Shown: positions 20,130 through 30,480 of the stretch, in pieces
How the letters are laid out: each line of letters opens with the position of its first letter
Numbering within the stretch: the first letter of the stretch is position 1
DNA from: Gammaproteobacteria bacterium
Lineage (GTDB): Bacteria > Pseudomonadota > Gammaproteobacteria > SZUA-152
Assembly: GCA_013152545.1 (NCBI GenBank)
Contig: JAADGF010000105.1
Coordinates: forward strand, 215,950 to 279,949
DNA: 64,000 nucleotides
Reading direction: 5' to 3'
Notes under the pieces: model-generated
Told to the model about the DNA's origin: nothing
What the model saw: only the letters and a program-made list of their open reading frames with translations
Database searches by the model: none
Made by a program: the position numbers and the translations under genes

Positions 20130-21028
20130 GTTAACACCTCCCCGACTATCTTCACCTCACGTTGTAACTTAACACCTAACTGCCGTTCAACAATCAATGC
20201 CACATGGTTAATTAGCGCTTCAATATCAGCCGCTGTTGCCTGGCCAGTATTAATAATAAAATTAGCATGTTTATCTGAAACACAGGCAGCACCTTCACAG
20301 CAGCCTTTTAAACCACAGATATCAATTAAACGCGCCGCATAGTCACCCTCGGGGTTCTTGAAAACTGAACCTGCATTCGGCTGCTGTATGGGTTGCGTAT
20401 GACGACGCTGATTTAAACATTCCTTTATTTTTACCAGCGACGCGGCAGCGTCACCACATTGCAGTGTTAGCTCTGCGGCCACAAACCATTCTTTTTCCGG
20501 ACCACAAACACGTCGATACGCAATTTGAAACTCATCGGGTGAACGGCATCGGATACGACCATCACGGTCGATTGTTTGCACTGCACTAACAACATCCCAG
20601 GTTTCGCCGCCAAAAGCACCCGCATTCATCGCCAACGCACCGCCCATCGTGCCAGGAATCCCGGTCAGAAACTCAGCACCCTGCAATGCCTGTCGCGCCG
20701 TAAAACGTGCGACCTTAGCACACGCCACACCAGCCTCGACCCAAACAGTATTATCCAGCCGTTTTTCCAAGCCATTCAGCACACCGCTGGTCGCAATCAC
20801 CGAACCGCGTATACCACCATCACGCACCAATAAGTTGCTTCCCAAACCCACCCAAGTAATCGCATCAGCAACAGGTAACTGCGATAAATAATTCGCCAGG
20901 TCCTCAACATCCGCAGGCCGGTAATAACTGTCTGCAACTCCACCAACACGCCAGGAGGTGTGCTTACTCATGGGTTCGTGATAACGTAATGTGCCGCGTA
21001 ATGGGACCTGGCGTTGCGCTACCATCAC
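20126..21028 (-). CDS. murB: UDP-N-acetylenolpyruvoylglucosamine reductase MurB
   Basis: FAD- and NADPH-dependent reduction of enolpyruvyl-UDP-GlcNAc to UDP-MurNAc. The FAD-binding pattern [13 protein letters not shown] and [22 protein letters not shown] are present. The type II-style [11 protein letters not shown] with the proton-donating Ser is also present. 300 residues. It is inserted between murC and ddl with four-base overlaps on both sides, so it is fully embedded in the dcw operon. That arrangement differs from E. coli and Pseudomonas, where murB lies elsewhere. Confidence 0.97.
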   Translation of the reverse strand: MMVAQRQVPLRGTLRYHEPMSKHTSWRVGGVADSYYRPADVEDLANYLSQLPVADAITWVGLGSNLLVRDGGIRGSVIATSGVLNGLEKRLDNTVWVEAGVACAKVARFTARQALQGAEFLTGIPGTMGGALAMNAGAFGGETWDVVSAVQTIDRDGRIRCRSPDEFQIAYRRVCGPEKEWFVAAELTLQCGDAAASLVKIKECLNQRRHTQPIQQPNAGSVFKNPEGDYAARLIDICGLKGCCEGAACVSDKHANFIINTGQATAADIEALINHVALIVERQLGVKLQREVKIVGEVLT

Positions 21029-22473
21029 GATAGCATTCCGCTCAATTGTTCCTCCAGCATTGCAGCAACACCGCCAATACTCCCCGCACCCGAAGTTAAA
21101 AGAATGTCGTTATCCTTCAACACATCCCGTAAAATGACCGCCAGGGACTCTACCTCTTCCACAAAAATCGGTTCAACATGTCCGCGCACCCGAATCGCGC
21201 GACTAAGTGACCGTCCATCCGCTCCGGTAATCGGCATCTCACCTGCAGAAAACACCTCTGTTAACAACAACACATCTGCCCCAGACAACACTTGTGCAAA
21301 GTCTTCAAACAAATCCCGCGTACGTGAATACCGGTGCGGCTGAAATGCCATCACCAAACGACGCTGCGGCCAGCTTTGCCGAATCGCATCAATGGTTGCG
21401 GCCAACTCTTTCGGATGGTGGCCATAGTCATCAATAAACAACACCATGCCATTGTGTTTGGCTAAACATAATTCACCGTTCACTTGAAAACGTCTGGCGA
21501 TACCCTGAAAATTGCGCAGCCCACGCTGTATTGCTTCATTCGTAACGCCACACTCACGAGCAACCGCAATGGCAGCCAGAGCATTTAAGACATTATGCTG
21601 ACCCGGCATATTTAAGCTGACATCCAGGAATTCGTCCGCCTTGCCTGCACATTTAATAATAACCGTAAACTGACATTTCGCGTCGCTTTGCTTTATATTG
21701 CGCACCTGTAGGTCCGCAGCATCGCAAACACCATAGGTAATTACAGGTTTCGTGACCTCGTCCAGAATCTCACGCACACCCGGGTCATCAATACACATAA
21801 CGGCCAGACCATAAAAAGGTAACTGATGTAAAAAATCCACAAATGTGCGTCGCAGGATTTGGTAATCGCCGCCGTAGGTATCCATATGATCAGCATCAAT
21901 ATTTGTAACAACAGCCGTCATTGGCTGCAAATATAAAAAAGATGCGTCGCTCTCATCCGCTTCGGCCACAAAATAACGGCTAGTACCCAGACCAGCATGA
22001 GAACCAGCGCTATTAAGCTTACCGCCAATCACAAAAGTTGGATCCATGCCGCCTTCGGCTAACACACTGGCAATCAGACTCGTCGTTGTGGTTTTACCAT
22101 GGGTGCCCGCAACTGCGATGCCATGACGAAATCGCATTAATTCTGCCAGCATTTCCGCACGTCGCACCACCGGGATACGTAACGCTTTCGCTTCACGTAT
22201 TTCCGGGTTTTCGTCATCCACCGCCGTGGAATACACAACCGCATTACAATTTTTCACATTTGTTGCATGGTGTTCGTTATAAATCTCTACCCCGAGACGT
22301 TTCAACCGGCGGGTAGCAGAGTTCCCCTTAACATCAGAACCGGAAATTTCATATCCCAAATTAATTAAAACTTCAGCAATACCGCTCATGCCCGAACCAC
22401 CAATACCAATCAAATGAATTCGCTTGATGCGACTCATTTCCGTTTGCTGATTTTTCCCAACCCCCTCGTTCAT
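21025..22473 (-). CDS. murC: UDP-N-acetylmuramate-L-alanine ligase MurC
   Basis: First amino-acid ligase of the peptidoglycan stem. The N-terminal Rossmann element [17 protein letters not shown], the ATP loop [13 protein letters not shown] and the Mur central motifs [11 protein letters not shown] and DDYGHHPKE are intact over 482 residues. It overlaps murB by four bases; murG ends 12 bases upstream. Confidence 0.98.
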   Translation of the reverse strand: MNEGVGKNQQTEMSRIKRIHLIGIGGSGMSGIAEVLINLGYEISGSDVKGNSATRRLKRLGVEIYNEHHATNVKNCNAVVYSTAVDDENPEIREAKALRIPVVRRAEMLAELMRFRHGIAVAGTHGKTTTTSLIASVLAEGGMDPTFVIGGKLNSAGSHAGLGTSRYFVAEADESDASFLYLQPMTAVVTNIDADHMDTYGGDYQILRRTFVDFLHQLPFYGLAVMCIDDPGVREILDEVTKPVITYGVCDAADLQVRNIKQSDAKCQFTVIIKCAGKADEFLDVSLNMPGQHNVLNALAAIAVARECGVTNEAIQRGLRNFQGIARRFQVNGELCLAKHNGMVLFIDDYGHHPKELAATIDAIRQSWPQRRLVMAFQPHRYSRTRDLFEDFAQVLSGADVLLLTEVFSAGEMPITGADGRSLSRAIRVRGHVEPIFVEEVESLAVILRDVLKDNDILLTSGAGSIGGVAAMLEEQLSGMLS

Positions 22474-22485
22474 CTCATGAGACCA

Positions 22486-23628
22486 TTAAGCATTCGCCGC
22501 CGCCTGGCAGTGATTGGCAACTATTTCAGTCGCATCAGGCAACGCCAAATCACGTGCTGCCTGCGCCATTTTTTGCAATGTTTCCCGATTAAAAGAATTA
22601 AACCACTCGCGTAATTTTTCAGCACTCAAATCACTTTGTTGCACCAAGACAGCCGCATTGTTACGGCACAAATAATTAGCATTGACGGTTTGGTGGTCAT
22701 CCACAGCAAAGGGGTAAGGCACCAAAATCGACGCAGTACCAGCAATGGCAAGCTCTGCCACGGTCATCGCTCCAGCACGACAAATCACCAAATCTGCCCA
22801 ATGATAGGCTTCGGCCATATTTTCGATAAAGGGTACAACCCGCGCATCAACACCACATTGATGATAAATGGCATTTGTGGCATTGATGTTTTTCCTACCT
22901 GTCTGGTGCCAAATTTCCGGCCGATCTTTTTCTTTAACAAGACTGAACGCTTTAGGTACTACCTCATTCAACGCCCGTGCACCCAAGCTGCCGCCAACAA
23001 CCAGGAGGTGCAATTGCCCACCTAAGTTATTTGAAACAATAGTATTACTATTATCATACAGATCCGCTATATCCGCTCGCACAGGATTACCGGTATGAAT
23101 CGCCTTACCCCGTGCAATGGAGTCAGGAAAAGCCTCCATAACAATAGTCGCCAGAGGCACAAGCAACTGGTTGGTCAGACCTGAAACAGCATTTTGCTCA
23201 TGAATCAGCAGTGGTTTTCGCAACAACCATGCAGCCACACCACCGGGGCCGGTGACAAAACCACCCATACCCAAAACAGCTGCGGGTTTTAATCGGCGAA
23301 TAATCGCTAGCCCCTGCCAAAGCGCATACATTAATTTAATGGGCGCCAGTAACCATCCTAAAATCCCTTTGCCTCGCAGGCCACTCACATTAATAAAAAA
23401 TATCTTGATATCCGCGCGCGGTACCACTTCCGCTTCCAGACCGCGTTTCGTCCCCAACCAGACCACATCGACACCCCTGGAACGCAGTTCATCTGCCACT
23501 GCAAGTGCCGGGAATACATGACCGCCAGTACCGCCAGCCATAATCAGTACCCTTGTTTTATCACCAGCCTCTGTTTTACCAGCAGCCCCTGTTACGTTCA
23601 CTGCCGCATTGTTATCAGTTGCATTCAT
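22486..23628 (-). CDS. murG: UDP-GlcNAc:lipid I GlcNAc transferase MurG
   Basis: Peripheral inner-membrane GT28 enzyme making lipid II. The G-loop GGTGGHVFPALAVAD, the hydrophobic patch region, and CRAGAMTVAELAIAG are clear. The N-terminus before KTRVLIMAGG is about 24 residues longer than in most MurG proteins (Asn/Ala/Thr-rich); an internal start is possible, but no better ribosome-binding site was seen. Confidence 0.97.
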   Translation of the reverse strand: MNATDNNAAVNVTGAAGKTEAGDKTRVLIMAGGTGGHVFPALAVADELRSRGVDVVWLGTKRGLEAEVVPRADIKIFFINVSGLRGKGILGWLLAPIKLMYALWQGLAIIRRLKPAAVLGMGGFVTGPGGVAAWLLRKPLLIHEQNAVSGLTNQLLVPLATIVMEAFPDSIARGKAIHTGNPVRADIADLYDNSNTIVSNNLGGQLHLLVVGGSLGARALNEVVPKAFSLVKEKDRPEIWHQTGRKNINATNAIYHQCGVDARVVPFIENMAEAYHWADLVICRAGAMTVAELAIAGTASILVPYPFAVDDHQTVNANYLCRNNAAVLVQQSDLSAEKLREWFNSFNRETLQKMAQAARDLALPDATEIVANHCQAAANA

Positions 23629-23636
23629 GGAAAATA

Positions 23637-24836
23637 TTATTTACCTTTATGCGTTGTGTTATGCTGGTTACGCAATCTGATATCAACTTGTGGATATTCA
23701 CGAGAGATACGCAACAACAACGCACAAGCCCAACAAGTGGTAACAATACTGCTGCCACCATAACTCATCAACGGTAGGGTAAGCCCTTTGGTCGGCAATA
23801 TACCCATATTGACACCAATATTGATAAACGCCTGAATACCAATCAACAACCCCAAACCAAATGCCATATACCCTGCAAAGTGTCCATTTTGACTTAATGC
23901 GGTATAGCCAATTCGCAATGCCCGATACACGACGATGACATACAAGACTATAATAACCAAACCACCAATTAGACCCAATTCCTCCGAAATAACAGCGAAC
24001 AGAAAATCGGTATGCGCCTCCGGTAAATAAAAAAGCTTCTGCACACTGCCACCAATACCAACACCGAACCATTCACCGCGCCCAAAGGCAATGAGCGCTT
24101 GTGTTAGCTGAAAACCACTGTTAAAAGGGTCCGCCCACGGATTTAGAAAAGAAGTTAAGCGTTCAACACGATAAGGCGAAGAGTACGCCAGCAACCCCAA
24201 CGCCATTGTCATAACCAGCAGTAACACACCAAATTGCCACAACCTTACACCACCCAGAAACATCATGCTTAATGCGGTTAGCGCAATAACGACGCCAGAA
24301 CCAAAATCCGGTTCCAATAATAAAAAAATACCCACGACAGACAAAATAATCATAGGTTTAAGAAAACCTTTCACCGTAGTACGCATTTCTTCACCACGGC
24401 GTATCATGTAACCGGCTAAAAATATCACGACAAACAACTTAACCAGTTCGGAGGGTTGGATATTAAATGCACCGACATCAATCCAGCGCATACTACCATT
24501 TACCTCTTTCCCAAAGATTAAAACCAAAACCAGTAACGCGATACCAAACATTAATAAATAAGGCCCAGCTTTACTCCAAATTTTAACGGGAACGTAAAAC
24601 ACGCCCCAACTGAGCAACAGTGCAAATACAATAAAGGCGCTTTGCCGCCAGATATAATAAAAAGGTGCTTGTAATTCCCGTTCAGCAACAGAAATAGACG
24701 CAGACCCCATCATCACCAGACCAATGCAAAGCAACGTAACAGCGGACCCCAGCAACCAGGTATCAAACGCTAACTTGGGCTCGTCGCTGTCACTCAGTTG
24801 TGCGGTATTGTGCTTTATGGCGAGATAAGCTCTCAT
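23637..24836 (-). CDS. ftsW: Septal peptidoglycan glycosyltransferase FtsW (SEDS)
   Basis: Polytopic SEDS glycan polymerase working with FtsI. About ten membrane segments over 399 residues. The motifs WIDVGAFNIQPSELVKLF, FLLLEPDFGSG, AHTDFLFAVISEELG and LPLMSYGGSS identify FtsW/RodA. The location between murD and murG makes it FtsW. Its start overlaps the murD stop by four bases. Confidence 0.97.
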   Translation of the reverse strand: MRAYLAIKHNTAQLSDSDEPKLAFDTWLLGSAVTLLCIGLVMMGSASISVAERELQAPFYYIWRQSAFIVFALLLSWGVFYVPVKIWSKAGPYLLMFGIALLVLVLIFGKEVNGSMRWIDVGAFNIQPSELVKLFVVIFLAGYMIRRGEEMRTTVKGFLKPMIILSVVGIFLLLEPDFGSGVVIALTALSMMFLGGVRLWQFGVLLLVMTMALGLLAYSSPYRVERLTSFLNPWADPFNSGFQLTQALIAFGRGEWFGVGIGGSVQKLFYLPEAHTDFLFAVISEELGLIGGLVIIVLYVIVVYRALRIGYTALSQNGHFAGYMAFGLGLLIGIQAFINIGVNMGILPTKGLTLPLMSYGGSSIVTTCWACALLLRISREYPQVDIRLRNQHNTTHKGK

Positions 24837-26317
24837 GACTGAATCCCCTTCACCGCCCGAACAAAGGTATCACCCCGATGCTGGTAGTCTTTAAACATAT
24901 CAAAACTGGCGCAAGCCGGAGACAAAATAACACTCTCGCCTGGCATTGATAACTCACCGGCCAGCCTCACGGCAGCATCCAACGTCGTGGTTAATTCCAC
25001 TTGTACAACACCAAACAATACCTCCGCAATCGCTTGCGCATCTTTTCCAATTAAAACCACCAAACGAACATTGTTCGCTATAACAGCTTCACGTAGCGGT
25101 TTAAAATCCGCCCCCTTGCCATCGCCACCAGCAATAAGTATTTTGGTCCCCGGCATTCCGGTTATAGCAGCCACTGTTGCACCGACATTGGTGCCTTTAG
25201 AGTCGTTATACCAACTTACACCTCTAATCGTTGCCACCCACTGCGTACGGTGAGGTAACCCGGAATACTCTCGCAGCGCAGCTAACATAGCACTCAACGG
25301 TAATCGCATCGCATCACCTAACGCCAATGCAGCTAAGGCATTGGCAAGATTGTGCCATCCGGGAAAATGCAGTTCATCGGTCGGCATTAAGTACTGCTCT
25401 CCCTTCATCAGGTATTGACGACCATGCTTATTCTGTATGCCAAAATTAGCATCGCTGCAAAGACTTAAACCAAACGATAGCATCGCCTTATTCGGGTTGC
25501 CAGTATCCGCAGACCCGCATCCATGACTGAGGTGGTTGTCACTGTTAGTAACATCATGTAGCATTTCCATTACTTCCGGGTCGTCACGGTTAACAATCAT
25601 TATTTTACAACCGTTGTAAATATTACGTTTTGCCGCCCGGTATTCCAGTAAGTTCACATAGCGATCCATATGATCGGCACTGATATTCAAGACAACCGCC
25701 ACTTGAGCATTTAAATTGGGCGTTGTTTCCAGTTGAAAACTCGATAATTCGACAATGTAAAATGCTGGTTTTGCCGGTTTATTGTTAATAACACTTGTGT
25801 TATGCATCATAGTCGAAGGCTTGGAAGTCAACGGTCTGGAAAGCAAATCAAGAGCCGGGGTACCTAAATTACCTCCTACTTCTACGTACACGCCTGCCTG
25901 CTGTGCCATTTCGGCCAGCAATGTAGTAACTGTACTTTTACCATTGGAACCGGTAATGGCGACAATCGGAGCATCAGCGTATTGTGCAAATAATGCTATA
26001 TCTCCAATGATTTCAGCGCCATTGAGCCTAGCCTTGGCAATCACTAATTCGTTCGCAGAAATACCCGGGCTGACAATTATCCGGTCTGCCTGCTCAAATA
26101 CAAAGGGCTCCAGGCCTCCCAAATAACAGTCAACATCAGGCACTAAATTCAGCAACTGCGTTAACGCCGGTGGGTTTTGACGAGTATCCACCACAACAAA
26201 GGGCTCACCACGTTGCGCCAGGAATCGCGCACACGACAGGCCAGTGTTTCCCAGCCCCACAATGACCGTTTTACCCGCTACATCAGTATCAACCATAGCT
26301 TCGTTTGCTGTTAACAT
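24833..26317 (-). CDS. murD: UDP-MurNAc-L-Ala:D-glutamate ligase MurD
   Basis: Adds D-Glu to the stem peptide. Motifs: VIVGLGNTGLSCARFL at the N-terminus, ATP loop GSNGKSTVTTLLAEM, NISADHMDRY and YNDSKGTNVGAT. At 494 residues it is longer than E. coli MurD (438). The extra length lies largely in low-conservation stretches, about residues 160-180 and 255-300 of the central domain. mraY ends 40 bases upstream. Confidence 0.96.
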   Translation of the reverse strand: MLTANEAMVDTDVAGKTVIVGLGNTGLSCARFLAQRGEPFVVVDTRQNPPALTQLLNLVPDVDCYLGGLEPFVFEQADRIIVSPGISANELVIAKARLNGAEIIGDIALFAQYADAPIVAITGSNGKSTVTTLLAEMAQQAGVYVEVGGNLGTPALDLLSRPLTSKPSTMMHNTSVINNKPAKPAFYIVELSSFQLETTPNLNAQVAVVLNISADHMDRYVNLLEYRAAKRNIYNGCKIMIVNRDDPEVMEMLHDVTNSDNHLSHGCGSADTGNPNKAMLSFGLSLCSDANFGIQNKHGRQYLMKGEQYLMPTDELHFPGWHNLANALAALALGDAMRLPLSAMLAALREYSGLPHRTQWVATIRGVSWYNDSKGTNVGATVAAITGMPGTKILIAGGDGKGADFKPLREAVIANNVRLVVLIGKDAQAIAEVLFGVVQVELTTTLDAAVRLAGELSMPGESVILSPACASFDMFKDYQHRGDTFVRAVKGIQS

Positions 26318-26357
26318 AGCTTATGTGCGATTTGGCTTCCATACGATACCGTAATCG

Positions 26358-27440
26358 TTATCGTATCTTAAGGCTGGCAAGCCCCACTAGGGTAAGGATC
26401 ACCGTAATAATCCAAAAACGCACGATAACCCGAGGCTCAGGCCAACCCTTTAATTCAAAATGATGATGTAATGGTGCCATTCGGAAAATACGCTTACCCG
26501 TTAGTTTATAGGAAACTACCTGAATAATGACTGACAGAGTTTCAATTACAAACACGCCTCCCATAATAAGCAAAACCAATTCCTGACGAACAACCACGGC
26601 GATTGCCCCCAAGGCCGCACCCAAAGCTAACGCCCCAACATCTCCCATAAACACTTGCGCTGGGTAAGCGTTAAACCACAAAAAACCCAAACCCGCGCCG
26701 ACTATTGCACCACAAAACACCACTACCTCACCCGCACCTGGGACAAAAGGTATCCCCAAATACTCTGCAAAATTCACATTGCCAGTCACGTATGCCACAA
26801 TCCCCAAACCCGCACATACCAGTACCGTTGGCAATACCGCCAAACCATCCAAACCATCTGTCAAGTTCACCGCGTTGCTCGAACCCACAATGACAAAATA
26901 AGTAAATACTATAAAAAACCAACCCAGATCAATGGCAACATCCTTGAAGAATGGTACAATCAAAGCCGTTTCCATCGGCACTGTTGCTGTCATATACAAA
27001 AATATTGCAGCACCTAAAGCACCCACTGATTGCCAAAAATATTTTTCCCGCGCTTTCAATCCTTCCGATTGCTTTTTCACAAGCTTACGGTAATCATCAA
27101 CCCATCCAATAGCACCAAATAATAATGTCACCACTAACACCACCCATACCAGACGATTGGACAGATCACTCCAAAGCAATACGCTAATTGCCACTGCCAC
27201 AATAATCAACGCCCCCCCCATGGTGGGTGTTCCCGCCTTGAGCAAATGAGTTTCAGGACCATCATCCCGAATGTGTTGTCCGATTTGGTAATGGCTAAGT
27301 TTACGAATCATGACGGGACCAACAATAAATGAAATCATCAATGCCGTCAGCACCCCCAAAATTGCACGTAATGTTAAATATTGGAACACTGCAAAACCGC
27401 TGTGTAGTTGCGTCAAATACTCTGTTAAATAAAGCAACAT
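26358..27440 (-). CDS. mraY: Phospho-MurNAc-pentapeptide translocase MraY
   Basis: Integral membrane enzyme that forms lipid I on undecaprenyl phosphate. 360 residues with ten hydrophobic segments. [11 protein letters not shown], the catalytic DDYRKLVKK region, [10 protein letters not shown] and [17 protein letters not shown] are intact. The start codon overlaps the murF stop by one base (TAATG). Confidence 0.98.
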   Translation of the reverse strand: MLLYLTEYLTQLHSGFAVFQYLTLRAILGVLTALMISFIVGPVMIRKLSHYQIGQHIRDDGPETHLLKAGTPTMGGALIIVAVAISVLLWSDLSNRLVWVVLVVTLLFGAIGWVDDYRKLVKKQSEGLKAREKYFWQSVGALGAAIFLYMTATVPMETALIVPFFKDVAIDLGWFFIVFTYFVIVGSSNAVNLTDGLDGLAVLPTVLVCAGLGIVAYVTGNVNFAEYLGIPFVPGAGEVVVFCGAIVGAGLGFLWFNAYPAQVFMGDVGALALGAALGAIAVVVRQELVLLIMGGVFVIETLSVIIQVVSYKLTGKRIFRMAPLHHHFELKGWPEPRVIVRFWIITVILTLVGLASLKIR

Positions 27441-28897
27441 TAGGACTCATCCCCAGTACTGTACTTTGTTTCACTTGATGAACCGAGAGTAAGTGCATCA
27501 ACCACGCCTTCCATATGCATCATTCTTGAACCTTTAATTAACAATGTGACCTCATGAGATAACTCTTGCTGACGTAACTTCGACTGTAGTTTCGGCTGAT
27601 GCAGCTCCGAGTGTTGTTCCTGCCCTGATAATGCTTGCCTTAATGCGTCGATAAGTTGCTGCAACGATTCGAAATGCTCAGCATTGTCACCAAATGCGAT
27701 AACGGCCTGGCGACTGAACTCACCCAAAGCAAACAATCGATCCACTCCCAGCACGCGCGCCTGCTCACCTGCTTGCTGATGCAATTGCTCAGCATCATCA
27801 CCCAACTCCCCCATGTCACCCAAAACCAAATATTTACTGCCTTCACAAGCAACTAACACGTCCAGTCCGGCTCGTAATGAATTGGGATTAGCGTTATAGG
27901 TATCATCTATAATCCGTGCACCACAAATGCCAGGCTTGGATTGCAACCGTCCTGGCACAGCAGTTAAGTTTTCCAGGCCTGCCTTTAGAGTTTCAATCGC
28001 CACATTAGCACCCGAGGCCGCTGCTACGGCCGCAAGCGCATTCATAACGTTATGCTCACCAAGCAATTTAATACTGCACTGAAATTCTCCCTGGGGGGAT
28101 TTAATCCATAGTTGGTTACCGGTAATATCGCCCTGCCAACGACAACTGACATCCGCTGTTGAATTAAGACCAAACGAAATAATCCGGTGTTTTCTATCCA
28201 CTATGCCCCGCCAAAGTGGCGCAAAGGTATCATCCGCATTAATAATGGCAGCACCGTCCAGCATCAGTCCCTGATAGATCTCCCCTTTGGCATTAGCCAC
28301 GCCTTCCAGGGAACCAAAACCCTCTAAATGAGCCGCTGCGGCATTATTAATGATCGCCACTGTTGGCTTGACAATATTCGTCAAATACGCGATTTCACCA
28401 GAATGGTTGGCACCCATTTCGATAACCGCAGCCTTGTGGCGCCTTGATACACTCAACACAGTCAACGGCACACCAATATGATTATTCAAATTTCCGCGGG
28501 TTGCCAATGTCTCGCCCAGTTCACTGAAGATGGCTGCTAACATTTCTTTCACTGTGGTTTTACCGTTACTACCGGTAACAGCCACAAATGGAATCGTTAA
28601 CAATGAACGCCAATATGCCGCTAATTTACCTAATGCAATCAATGCATCACTGACCACTAGCTGAGGCAATGCGATATCAAGTTGACGCTCCACCAATAAG
28701 GCTACCGCACCAGCCTGCAACGCCTCCTCTACAAAATCATGAGCATCAAAATTTGGACCTTTTAAGGCAACAAACAACTGCCCGGGCAATACAGCTCTTG
28801 TATCGGTTGTAACACCAACAAAGTTACAATCAGCCCCAACAAGTTGCGCATTAATATTTGGTGCCACATGGGATAACGATAACTGGCATCCGTTCAT
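27440..28897 (-). CDS. murF: UDP-MurNAc-tripeptide:D-Ala-D-Ala ligase MurF
   Basis: Adds the D-Ala-D-Ala made by Ddl to the UDP-MurNAc tripeptide. ATP loop [29 protein letters not shown] and [15 protein letters not shown] are present in 485 residues. There is a short Gln/Glu/His-rich stretch near residue 425 ([15 protein letters not shown]) that is not typical. It overlaps murE by four bases and mraY by one. Confidence 0.97.
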   Translation of the reverse strand: MNGCQLSLSHVAPNINAQLVGADCNFVGVTTDTRAVLPGQLFVALKGPNFDAHDFVEEALQAGAVALLVERQLDIALPQLVVSDALIALGKLAAYWRSLLTIPFVAVTGSNGKTTVKEMLAAIFSELGETLATRGNLNNHIGVPLTVLSVSRRHKAAVIEMGANHSGEIAYLTNIVKPTVAIINNAAAAHLEGFGSLEGVANAKGEIYQGLMLDGAAIINADDTFAPLWRGIVDRKHRIISFGLNSTADVSCRWQGDITGNQLWIKSPQGEFQCSIKLLGEHNVMNALAAVAAASGANVAIETLKAGLENLTAVPGRLQSKPGICGARIIDDTYNANPNSLRAGLDVLVACEGSKYLVLGDMGELGDDAEQLHQQAGEQARVLGVDRLFALGEFSRQAVIAFGDNAEHFESLQQLIDALRQALSGQEQHSELHQPKLQSKLRQQELSHEVTLLIKGSRMMHMEGVVDALTLGSSSETKYSTGDES

Positions 28898-30480
28898 CGT
28901 AATTTTTCACCTGAACGCTTGCGCTGCAACAAGTTACGAAGAACCGCTTTATCACCAGCATAAGCCTGTTTTTTTGTGCCGATTATTTGATACTCTTCAT
29001 GTCCCTTACCAGCAACTAAGACGACATCATTGTCACCAGCCGCATCCACCACAAACTGTATTGCAGCAACTCGGTCCGGTATTAACACTGCTCGCTCAGG
29101 CGCTTCAAGGCCGGTAACAATATCCGCGATAATTTCTTTGCTGATCTCAGTACGCGGATTGTCATCGGCTATCACGATTTGATCTGCAAATTGCTGCGCG
29201 ATGGCTCCCATCTCACAACGCTTGCCTCGGTCACGATCACCACCACAACCAAACAGACACCAAAGTTTGCCACTCATTGACGTATTCATGTGTGTTCGTA
29301 AAGACTGTAATGCTTTTTGCAAGGCATCTGGCGTATGCGCATAATCCACTACAAACAGTGCACTATCTTCAGTCTCACTGATACGCTCCATACGACCGGC
29401 GATGGTCTTTAGATAGCTGACTCGCGCCAGCGCCTCGTCAAATGACACCCCCTTTATCAACAGCGTCGATAAAACAGCCAACAAATTACTGACATTAAAC
29501 TGGCCCAACAAAGGAGACTGGACGACACCCGCGCCCCAGGGGCTTTGTACCTTAAAACGAAGCCCCGATGCACTATACTGCACATCCAACGCCCGAACGC
29601 TATCCTTATGATGATTGTGCTTCATACCATAACTGATCACCCTTGGTGTGGCCGCATGGCTATCGTTGCGCAGCGAAGCCATTATATTCCGACCATAAAC
29701 ATCATCAGAATTAATGACCGCGGCTTTAAGCCTGGGCATCTGAAACAAACTGTTTTTCGCAGCAGCATAAGACTGCATATCACCGTGATAATCCAAATGA
29801 TCGCGGCTAAGATTAGTAAAAATAGCAATTTCAAAATTAATGCCCACCACCCGGCCCTGTACCAAGCCGTGAGAGGAAACTTCCATTATCACGTTTTTTG
29901 CACCATCGTCCAGATATCGACGTATTAACTGATGCACTGTCACCGCATCGGGGGTCGTATGTGTTGCGTCACTGAGATGATTAACCAAGCCGTTGCCCAG
30001 CGTTCCAACAACGGCGGCGGGCGCATCCTGATGTAATGCCTGCGCCAGAAAATGGGCACAAGACGTTTTCCCGTTCGTGCCTGTAATCCCAATAACATGC
30101 AACTGTTTCGATGGCTCACCGTAATATTTTTCAGCCATAAACCCCAGCTTATGCTTTAGACCTACCACTGGAATAACAGGCACTTTATCCTTATATCGTT
30201 GGTGCTGACGAAAAAGCAAAAGTTCGGATTTATTCGCTTTGTTACCATCACCCGCATCCCACACTACAGCGCAAGCACCGCGTTCCAGAGCATTGGCTGC
30301 GTATTCAAGCCCATGCTGACCGGCACCCGCCAAAGCAAAAAACACATAGCCAGGCCGCACACCAGCATCATTGATGGCAAGCCCCTTTATTTCGCAGTCA
30401 GTAACAGTGCTAACGGTTGCAATATCACCTAACAAATCGCTTAGCATCATTAATTTACTCGACACCTTAGCAGACATCAT
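28894..30480 (-). CDS. murE: UDP-MurNAc-L-Ala-D-Glu:meso-DAP ligase MurE
   Basis: Adds the third stem residue. ATP loop GTNGKTSCAHFLAQAL and the meso-diaminopimelate motif DDNPRTE show DAP-type peptidoglycan, as expected in a Gram-negative cell. The length is 528 residues. Four-base overlaps with ftsI upstream and murF downstream show tight translational coupling. Confidence 0.97.
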   Translation of the reverse strand: MMSAKVSSKLMMLSDLLGDIATVSTVTDCEIKGLAINDAGVRPGYVFFALAGAGQHGLEYAANALERGACAVVWDAGDGNKANKSELLLFRQHQRYKDKVPVIPVVGLKHKLGFMAEKYYGEPSKQLHVIGITGTNGKTSCAHFLAQALHQDAPAAVVGTLGNGLVNHLSDATHTTPDAVTVHQLIRRYLDDGAKNVIMEVSSHGLVQGRVVGINFEIAIFTNLSRDHLDYHGDMQSYAAAKNSLFQMPRLKAAVINSDDVYGRNIMASLRNDSHAATPRVISYGMKHNHHKDSVRALDVQYSASGLRFKVQSPWGAGVVQSPLLGQFNVSNLLAVLSTLLIKGVSFDEALARVSYLKTIAGRMERISETEDSALFVVDYAHTPDALQKALQSLRTHMNTSMSGKLWCLFGCGGDRDRGKRCEMGAIAQQFADQIVIADDNPRTEISKEIIADIVTGLEAPERAVLIPDRVAAIQFVVDAAGDNDVVLVAGKGHEEYQIIGTKKQAYAGDKAVLRNLLQRKRSGEKLR

